From GCA-2719315 sp964448645 (GTDB lineage Bacteria > Bacteroidota > Bacteroidia > Flavobacteriales > Flavobacteriaceae): a stretch of DNA of 22,905 nucleotides. This document shows positions 17,217 to 22,905 of the stretch, piece by piece. The stretch spans positions 1 to 22,905 of the forward strand of contig CAYUZY010000015.1 of NCBI GenBank assembly GCA_964448645.1, read 5' to 3'. The notes under the pieces are model-generated. The model saw only the letters and a program-made list of their open reading frames with translations, was not told the DNA's origin and made no database searches. The translations under genes were made by a program, and so were the position numbers. How positions within the stretch are numbered: the stretch's first letter is position 1; each line of letters opens with the position of its first letter.

Positions 17217-18170
17217 CTATTCTAAATAATTTCCCATAGAAATAAATTTATTTCTTCTATTTTGAATTAACTTTTCAGAAGATAGTTTTTTATTTTTTTT
17301 AAAAGATTTTATAATCTCATTTTTAACTTCTTTGAATATTTTATCTCTATCAAAATGAGCTCCTCCAAGAGGCTCTTTAATGATTTTGTCAATTAATTTA
17401 GATTTTAACATATCTTTTGCTGTCAATTTTAAAGCTTCAGCTGCTTTTTCCTTATACTCCCAACTTCTCCAAAGAATTGAAGAACATGACTCAGGAGAAA
17501 TTACTGAATACCAAGTATTTTCAAGCATATATATGTCATCACCTACCCCAATACCTAATGCTCCCCCAGAAGCACCCTCACCTATAATTATTACTGTAAT
17601 AGGGACTTTAATAGATGACATTTCAAATAAATTTCTAGCAATTGCCTCTCCTTGACCCCTTTCCTCTGCTTCAATTCCAGGAAATGCCCCTGGAGTATCA
17701 ATAAAACTAACAATTGGTATATTGAACTTTTCTGCAGATTTCATTAATCTTAAAGCCTTTCTATAACCTTCAGGGTTAGACATTCCAAAATTTCTAAATT
17801 GTCTAGTTTTTGTGTTATATCCCTTTTGAGTTCCAATAAACATAAATGACTGATTATCTATTTTTCCAAGACCTCCTATCATTGCTTTATCATCTCCATA
17901 ATTTCTATCACCATGAAGCTCTAAAAAAGAATCTCCACAAATAGCTTTTATATAATCTAAGGTATAGGGTCTAGAAGGGTGCCTAGATAATTGAACTCTT
18001 TGCCAAGCAGATAAATTTTTATATATTTTCTTTTTTACATTAACTAATTTTTCCTTAATTGACTTAGAAGTTTCAGTAAAATCAACATCACTTTCGATAG
18101 AAATTTTATTGAACTTTTCAAGCTGTTCATGCAAATCTTTTATAGGTAATTCAAAATCTAAATATTCCAT
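17217..18170 (-). CDS. accA: Acetyl-CoA carboxylase carboxyltransferase subunit alpha
   Basis: Half of the carboxyltransferase that moves the carboxyl group from biotin to acetyl-CoA, forming malonyl-CoA for fatty-acid synthesis; the partner AccD is not in the window. The 317 residues are the standard length. It starts with [20 protein letters not shown] and continues with [50 protein letters not shown] and [16 protein letters not shown], then the [13 protein letters not shown] segment, all hallmarks of AccA. A TAATTTTG box 33 bases upstream may give it its own promoter, or it may be read from the tgt operon 37 bases further up. Confidence 0.97.
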   Translation of the reverse strand: MEYLDFELPIKDLHEQLEKFNKISIESDVDFTETSKSIKEKLVNVKKKIYKNLSAWQRVQLSRHPSRPYTLDYIKAICGDSFLELHGDRNYGDDKAMIGGLGKIDNQSFMFIGTQKGYNTKTRQFRNFGMSNPEGYRKALRLMKSAEKFNIPIVSFIDTPGAFPGIEAEERGQGEAIARNLFEMSSIKVPITVIIIGEGASGGALGIGVGDDIYMLENTWYSVISPESCSSILWRSWEYKEKAAEALKLTAKDMLKSKLIDKIIKEPLGGAHFDRDKIFKEVKNEIIKSFKKNKKLSSEKLIQNRRNKFISMGNYLE

Positions 18171-18202
18171 ATATAAAGTTTAATATGTAAATAAATAATT
18201 TT

Positions 18203-18210
18203 CAAAATTA
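18203..18210 (-). promoter_or_regulatory. Possible -7 element before accA
   Basis: On the minus strand this reads TAATTTTG, a TAnnTTTG match, 32 bases before the accA ATG and overlapping the stop of the upstream EamA gene. There is no -33 TTG. In such an AT-rich genome a chance match is possible. Confidence 0.3.
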
Positions 18211-19095
18211 TGAGATTTTATTTATTTTATATTTATAAATGCCATTAATAATTACAGAAACTAAAACTATCATAAAACCAATATAAAAATTAATTGACAA
18301 ATATTCACTTTCTCTAAAAATTATAAGTGATATAATAATAGCATAAACTGGTTCCATGTTTATTATCATCATAATTGTAAAAGGTTTTAAATAATTGATT
18401 AAATCAATAGATTTTGTAAAAGCATAAGATGTGCAGATAATTCCTAATATTAATAGTAAAATAAGATCTTGATCGTTTAATTTTATGAAATATAAGGGTT
18501 TTTCAAAAAATAAATAATAATACAAAAGTGAAAATATAAAACCAACAAGTAATTCATAAAAAGAAATCGTAATAGATGAATTGTTATTAATAACTGTACT
18601 GTTTAATAATGTAAAAACAGAAACTAGAATGGCGGAGATTAAAGCAACTATTAATCCATTTATGTGTTCAAATTCTGCATTGAATATAATTGAAACTCCA
18701 ACTAAAGATAAAACACCCAATACAAACTCATGTAATAAAAACTTTTTTCTAAAAAACAAAGGCTCTATAAGTGCTGTCAAAAATGCTGCAGAAGACATCA
18801 TAGATACTGTAATTGAAACATTAGAAATCTTTATAGCATAAAAAAAAGTTATCCAGTGTAATGCAATGATTATTCCACAGATCAAAATTTTAATTATAGT
18901 TGATTTGTTTAATTTAAATTTATTAACATCATAAAAAAAAATAAATAGAGCTAAAAAAAAGGTTGCTATTCCCATTCTATAAATTGTTAATGGAATTGCT
19001 GAAATAGAAATTAATGCTCCCAAAACAGAGGTGAAACCAAAAATGAAAACAATGAAATGAAGTTGTAAAATATTTTTTCCTCTATTGTCTCGCAT
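18208..19095 (-). CDS. EamA/DMT-family transporter
   Basis: 295-residue inner-membrane protein with about ten hydrophobic segments in two EamA repeats, the drug/metabolite transporter architecture. Marks are HFIVFIFGFTSVLGALI in the first segment, ITFFYAIKISNVSITVSMMSSAAF near the end of the first repeat, and YAFTKSIDLINYLKPF with MNMEPVYA-like residues (INMEPVYAIII) in the second repeat. The substrate cannot be predicted; family members export amino acids, metabolites or drugs. Its start overlaps the end of the upstream LptF/LptG-type gene by 14 bases, so it is translated from the tgt-lpt transcript. Confidence 0.9.
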   Translation of the reverse strand: MRDNRGKNILQLHFIVFIFGFTSVLGALISISAIPLTIYRMGIATFFLALFIFFYDVNKFKLNKSTIIKILICGIIIALHWITFFYAIKISNVSITVSMMSSAAFLTALIEPLFFRKKFLLHEFVLGVLSLVGVSIIFNAEFEHINGLIVALISAILVSVFTLLNSTVINNNSSITISFYELLVGFIFSLLYYYLFFEKPLYFIKLNDQDLILLLILGIICTSYAFTKSIDLINYLKPFTIMMIINMEPVYAIIISLIIFRESEYLSINFYIGFMIVLVSVIINGIYKYKINKIS

Positions 19096-20155
19096 ATTTC
19101 AATAAAAAATATCCTAGAAATCCAAAAATAATTAATGGAAGCCAAGCAGCTAAAAAGGGGGAAAAAGTAGACTTGGCAACTAAAACTCCAAAAATTTTGT
19201 CAAAAAAAACAAAAATAAAACCAAGAGAAACACCAAAAGCTAAATTAATCCCTATACCTCCTCTTCTCTTAAAAGATGAAACAGAAACTGCTATAATTGT
19301 TAAAATAAAAACAGAAAAAGGAGTACTCCACCTTTTATATCTAACCAAAAGATGTTCATTTATCAAATTTGACCCCCTCTCTTTTTCTTCACTAATAAAT
19401 TTATTTAAATCAAAAAAAGTTAAAGTTTCCGCTAAATAGGTAACAGGTGCTAGATCATCAATAGAAAAGTCTAAAACAGTGTCTTTTCTAGATTTTTTTT
19501 CATATATCTCTTTATTAAAAATAAAAGTTCTTTTTGAATAACTTGACAATCTAAACATACTGTCTCTTTCAATCCACCTTATAGTTTTAGCTTTAATTTT
19601 AAACTTCATTCTATTTCCATCAAAATGTTCTAGTGTAAAATTATTAGCTCTTTTTCTTTTTGGATCATAGTTGCTTACATAAATAAATTCATTTTCATTA
19701 ATTTGCTGAAACACATCAGAAGTATTTCTTTCCTTTTTTTTATTTATATACTTATATCTAAATTCATTATATCCGAGATTAGATTTTGGAATAATAAATG
19801 ACCCTGCAATAAAAGAAAACCCAAAAACTATACTCGAAGAAATTAAATATGGTTTTAAAAATCGCGAAAAAGATATTCCCGATCCTAAAATAGCAATTAC
19901 TTCAGAGTTACTTGCTAATTTTGAAGTAAACCAAATAACAGAAAGAAAAAGAAAAACAGGATATAGAATATTTGCAAAATGCCATGTAAAATCAAGATAA
20001 TAATTTATAATTTCATTAAAAGGCACCTCTTTTTCACGAAACTTATCTATTTTTTCTGCAATATCTACCATTACACCTATAGGAATAAATAATAATAACA
20101 TTACAAAAAACGTGGTTAAATATTTTTTTATAATATACCTATCAATAATCTTCAT
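19082..20155 (-). CDS. LptF/LptG-type LPS export permease (YjgP/YjgQ family)
   Basis: 357-residue permease with the YjgP/YjgQ layout: three N-terminal membrane segments (about 12-30, 52-75 and 100-122), a periplasmic beta-rich domain (about 125-270), then three C-terminal segments (about 275-353). MKIIDRYIIKKYLTTFF at the start and SNSEVIAILGSGISFSRFLKPY in the cytoplasmic coupling region are typical. With LptB it would pull lipopolysaccharide from the inner membrane towards the Lpt bridge. I cannot say whether it is the F or the G type. Its start overlaps the tgt stop by four bases. Confidence 0.9.
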   Translation of the reverse strand: MKIIDRYIIKKYLTTFFVMLLLFIPIGVMVDIAEKIDKFREKEVPFNEIINYYLDFTWHFANILYPVFLFLSVIWFTSKLASNSEVIAILGSGISFSRFLKPYLISSSIVFGFSFIAGSFIIPKSNLGYNEFRYKYINKKKERNTSDVFQQINENEFIYVSNYDPKRKRANNFTLEHFDGNRMKFKIKAKTIRWIERDSMFRLSSYSKRTFIFNKEIYEKKSRKDTVLDFSIDDLAPVTYLAETLTFFDLNKFISEEKERGSNLINEHLLVRYKRWSTPFSVFILTIIAVSVSSFKRRGGIGINLAFGVSLGFIFVFFDKIFGVLVAKSTFSPFLAAWLPLIIFGFLGYFLLKYARQ

Positions 20156-21282
20156 AATCTGTTTTTCAATTTACCAATCATTTTTGATTTCCAAGAAGAA
20201 AATGAACCATCTAATATCTGTTTTCTAGATTCGGCTAACAACCAATTATAAAAACCTAAATTATGAATTGAAGCAATCTGTTTACCTAAGATCTCATTTA
20301 TAGAAAATAAATGTCTTAAATAAGCCTTTGAATATTCATAATCAACAAAAGTATAATTATTATTATCTAAAGGTGAAAAATCATTTTTCCATTTTTTGTT
20401 TTTAATATTTATTGTTCCTTCAGAAGTGAAAAGCATTCCATTTCTAGCATTTCTAGTTGGCATAACACAATCAAACATATCAACACCTAAAGAAATGTTT
20501 TCAAGAATATTTATAGGCGTCCCTACTCCCATTAAATATCGCGGTTTATCTTCAGGTAAAATCGAACAAACAACTTCTGTCATTTCATACATTTCTTCTT
20601 CTGACTCACCAACAGAAAGCCCTCCAATGGCATTACCTTTACAATTTTTTTTTGCAATAAAATTAGCTGATATTTTTCTTAAATCCTTATTAGTTGATCC
20701 TTGAACAATCGGAAAAATAGTTTGGTCCCAATCATACTTATATGATATTTTTTGATCATGAATTAAACACCTTTCCAACCACCTATGTGTTCTTTCCATA
20801 GATTCTTTATTGTAAATATAACTTGAAGAATATGGAGGACATTCATCAAATGCCATAATTATATCTGCTCCAATTGATCTTTGAATTTCAATTACATTTT
20901 CTGGTGTAAATAAATGATACGATCCATCTATATGTGATTTAAATTTGACACCATTCTCTTTAATTTTTCTATTATTAGATAAAGAATATACCTGATATCC
21001 TCCTGAATCAGTTAAAACAGGTTTATTCCAATTCATAAAATTAGATAATCCTCCAGCACTTTCTATAGTTTTTGTTCCCGGCCTTAAATATAAATGATAT
21101 GTATTTCCCAATATAATATCGGGTTTTATATCATTCCTTAATTCTCTTTGATGAACCCCTTTTACATTTGCAGATGTGCCAACTGGCATAAAAACTGGAG
21201 TTTTAATTAACCCATTGGATGTTTTCATTATTCCAGCTCTTGCCGAAGATAATTTATCTTTATATATTAAGTCAAATTCCAT
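20152..21282 (-). CDS. tgt: tRNA-guanine transglycosylase (queuosine pathway), zinc cysteines absent
   Basis: Swaps guanine-34 of GUN-anticodon tRNAs for the queuosine precursor preQ1. The length is 376. Catalytic residues are present: Asp92 in VLTDSGGYQV and the nucleophile Asp271 in MFDCVMPTRNARNG. AIGGLSVGE (218-226) and the YLMGVGTP segment (249-256) shape the base pocket. The C-terminal zinc motif CxCxxC of E. coli and Zymomonas Tgt is missing: the aligned positions are Asn309, Thr311 and Asp314, while the His340 of SIHNLGFY remains. The flanking sequence (KKWKNDFSPLD, YSKAYLRHLF) aligns well, so this is substitution, not truncation. It is the first gene of an overlapping run with the LptF/LptG-type gene and the EamA gene. 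Confidence 0.95.
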   Translation of the reverse strand: MEFDLIYKDKLSSARAGIMKTSNGLIKTPVFMPVGTSANVKGVHQRELRNDIKPDIILGNTYHLYLRPGTKTIESAGGLSNFMNWNKPVLTDSGGYQVYSLSNNRKIKENGVKFKSHIDGSYHLFTPENVIEIQRSIGADIIMAFDECPPYSSSYIYNKESMERTHRWLERCLIHDQKISYKYDWDQTIFPIVQGSTNKDLRKISANFIAKKNCKGNAIGGLSVGESEEEMYEMTEVVCSILPEDKPRYLMGVGTPINILENISLGVDMFDCVMPTRNARNGMLFTSEGTINIKNKKWKNDFSPLDNNNYTFVDYEYSKAYLRHLFSINEILGKQIASIHNLGFYNWLLAESRKQILDGSFSSWKSKMIGKLKNRL

Positions 21283-21287
21283 TATTA

Positions 21288-21295
21288 CAAATATA
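21288..21295 (-). promoter_or_regulatory. Bacteroidota -7 element before tgt
   Basis: On the minus strand this reads TATATTTG, an exact TAnnTTTG match, ending only five bases before the tgt ATG. Used as a promoter it would give an essentially leaderless transcript. No -33 TTG is found at the expected distance. Confidence 0.4.
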
Positions 21296-21344
21296 CTTAT
21301 ACAAAAAAACTATTTAAATAAATAAAATTGTTGATAATTAATTA

Positions 21345-21360
21345 GTTTATTATAATAAAC
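21345..21360. repeat. Perfect 16-base palindrome between tgt and the transketolase genes
   Basis: GTTTATTATAATAAAC is identical to its own reverse complement and lies mid-way in the 141-base divergent intergenic region. It could be a dimeric regulator site serving either side, or chance in AT-rich DNA. I recognise no known operator. Confidence 0.35.
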
Positions 21361-21423
21361 TTGGTAAAATATCTTTTGTCAATGATTTTGTATGAATTAA
21401 ATTAGCTGACAAGTTATCAATAC

Positions 21424-22269
21424 ATGTCAAATATTAAAGAACTTCAAGACATAGTTGTTCAAGTTAGAAGAGATATTTTAAGAATGGTACATAAAGTTAA
21501 CTCTGGTCATCCTGGAGGATCTCTTGGTTGCACAGAGTTCTTTGTTTCTTTGTTCTATAACATTATGGAAATTAAACTTCCATTTGATATGAATGGAAAA
21601 AACCAAGATATTTTTTTTCTCTCTAATGGCCATATTTCTCCAGTTTTTTATAGTGTTTTGGCCAGAAAAGGTTTTTTCCCTATAAAAGAACTTGAAACTT
21701 TCCGTTTAATTAATTCTAGACTTCAAGGTCATCCAACAACACATGAGGGATTGCCTGGAGTAAGAGTTGCATCAGGGTCTTTAGGTCAAGGTTTGTCTGT
21801 TTCTATTGGAGCAGCTTTATCTAAAAAATTAAACAAAGATTCAAAAACAGTATATGTTTTACTAGGAGATGGAGAGCTGCAAGAAGGACAAAATTGGGAA
21901 GCTATTATGTTTGCTTCTGCAAAAAAGGTTGATAATTTAATTGCAACTATAGATCTTAATGGAAAACAAATAGACGGGACAACTGATGATGTATTAGCTC
22001 TTGGAGATCTAAAAATGAAATTTAAATCTTTTGGATGGGAAGTGCTAAGTTTAATTAATGGGAATAATCTTTCAGAAATAATAAATTATTTAAATAAGGC
22101 AAAAACTAAATTAGGAAAAGGTAAGCCCATTGTTATTTTAATGAAAACGGAGATGGGCAATGGAGTTGATTTTATGATGAATACTCATGCTTGGCATGGT
22201 ATTGCTCCAAACGATGAGCAGTTAAATAATGCTCTTAATCAAAACCCTGAAACTCTTGGAGATTACTAA
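21424..22269 (+). CDS. tkt: Transketolase, N-terminal (thiamine diphosphate-binding) subunit
   Basis: First half of a split transketolase, which moves two-carbon units between sugar phosphates in the pentose phosphate pathway. The 281 residues cover the pyrophosphate-binding domain: [11 protein letters not shown] near residue 26, [30 protein letters not shown], and the thiamine-diphosphate motif [18 protein letters not shown] running to the DLN of [18 protein letters not shown] closes the domain. The pyrimidine-binding half is the next gene, five bases downstream, so two chains should form the enzyme. The ATG at 21424 is the first plausible start. No clear -7 box precedes it; TATCTTTTG at about 21371 is off by one base. 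Confidence 0.95.
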   Translation: MSNIKELQDIVVQVRRDILRMVHKVNSGHPGGSLGCTEFFVSLFYNIMEIKLPFDMNGKNQDIFFLSNGHISPVFYSVLARKGFFPIKELETFRLINSRLQGHPTTHEGLPGVRVASGSLGQGLSVSIGAALSKKLNKDSKTVYVLLGDGELQEGQNWEAIMFASAKKVDNLIATIDLNGKQIDGTTDDVLALGDLKMKFKSFGWEVLSLINGNNLSEIINYLNKAKTKLGKGKPIVILMKTEMGNGVDFMMNTHAWHGIAPNDEQLNNALNQNPETLGDY

Positions 22270-22274
22270 TTGTT

Positions 22275-22905
22275 ATGAATGATTTTATAAATTTTGGAAG
22301 TAAAGATACTCGATCAGGATTTGGAGAAGGACTAACAGAACTGGGTAGATATAATCCTAATGTTGTTGCATTATGTGCTGATCTAACTGGATCTCTAAAA
22401 ATGCAAGATTTTAAAACTGAAAACCCTGAAAGATTTTTTCAAGTAGGTGTTGCTGAAGCAAATATGATGGGTATCGCATCTGGATTAACTATTGGAGGCA
22501 AAATACCTTTTACAGGGACTTTTGCAAATTTTTCTACAGGAAGAGTTTATGATCAAATTAGACAGTCAATTGCATATTCCTCTAAAAATGTTAAAATATG
22601 TGCTTCTCATGCTGGAATAACTCTAGGAGAAGATGGAGCTACTCATCAAATATTAGAAGATATTGGTTTAATGAAAATGCTTCCAGGTATGACTGTTATT
22701 AATCCTTGTGATTTTAATCAAACAAAATTAGCAACAATTGCTATCTCAAAATTTAAAGGCCCTGTATATCTTAGGTTTGGAAGACCAAAGGTTCCAAATT
22801 TTACAAATGAAAAGTCAAATTTTGAAATTGGAAAAGGTTTGTTATTAAAAAAGGGTAATGATATAACTTTAATTGCGATTGGCGGGATACTGAGCGATGT
22901 TAACA
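22275..22905 (+). CDS. tkt: Transketolase, C-terminal (pyrimidine-binding) subunit, 5' part (runs off right edge)
   Basis: Second half of the split transketolase. About 210 codons are visible, starting [20 protein letters not shown]. The pyrimidine domain shows [26 protein letters not shown] with the catalytic Glu that activates thiamine diphosphate, and [29 protein letters not shown] is the end of that domain. The C-terminal domain begins and is cut at base 22905. It follows the first subunit by five bases and is surely co-expressed with it. Confidence 0.94.
   Translation, partial: MNDFINFGSKDTRSGFGEGLTELGRYNPNVVALCADLTGSLKMQDFKTENPERFFQVGVAEANMMGIASGLTIGGKIPFTGTFANFSTGRVYDQIRQSIAYSSKNVKICASHAGITLGEDGATHQILEDIGLMKMLPGMTVINPCDFNQTKLATIAISKFKGPVYLRFGRPKVPNFTNEKSNFEIGKGLLLKKGNDITLIAIGGILSDVN

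Noticed and set aside
1..22905. tRNA, rRNA, CRISPR array, transposon or defence island
   Set aside because: No intergenic space is long enough for an rRNA gene, and I saw no tRNA-like cloverleaf, spaced repeats, transposase or nuclease-toxin genes on either strand.

Overview
The window reads as a piece of a very AT-rich Bacteroidota chromosome, most likely an uncultured marine Flavobacteriales. The evidence is the gldF-gldG pair, the Flavobacteriia-style protein sequences, start codons without Shine-Dalgarno sequences, and several TAnnTTTG boxes (the Bacteroidota -7 promoter element) just upstream of genes. A run of ten N at 8639-8648 is an assembly gap, so this is probably a scaffold from a metagenome or single cell. 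Coding density is very high. No intergenic stretch exceeds about 150 bases. I see no tRNA, rRNA, CRISPR array, insertion sequence or prophage gene.

Layout, left to right. Bases 1-1355 (minus strand) hold phoH followed by the 5' part of purC, which runs off the left edge. Bases 1455-5843 (plus) hold a SAM hydroxide adenosyltransferase-family protein, gldF and gldG as one tight unit, then dnaN behind its own promoter-like box. Bases 5852-8145 (minus) hold a cysteine-synthase-like PLP enzyme translationally coupled to an alpha-oxoamine synthase; together they look like the entry steps to sulfonolipids (capnines). Bases 8193-13802 (minus) hold a secreted zinc metalloprotease, a threonine aldolase and a lipoprotein oligopeptidase B, end to end. 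Bases 13878-15595 (plus) hold prfB, with a textbook +1 programmed frameshift, and a HAD-family phosphatase. Bases 15592-21282 (minus) hold tgt, an LptF/LptG-type permease, an EamA transporter, accA and dnaB. Bases 21424-22905 (plus) hold the two halves of a split transketolase, the second running off the right edge.

Most genes are core housekeeping: purine synthesis, replication clamp and helicase, translation termination, queuosine tRNA modification, fatty-acid synthesis, LPS export and the pentose phosphate pathway. The most characteristic content is the surface and motility theme. The GldF/GldG transporter parts lie a few kilobases from an enzyme pair that probably makes capnine-type lipids, which have been linked to gliding in Flavobacterium. 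Two proteins have lost expected active-site or metal residues: the SAM adenosyltransferase-family protein lacks the Asp-Arg-His triad, and Tgt lacks the three zinc cysteines. I did not find a clearly new multi-gene system. The best leads are the coupled PLP-enzyme pair, these residue losses and the prfB frameshift site.
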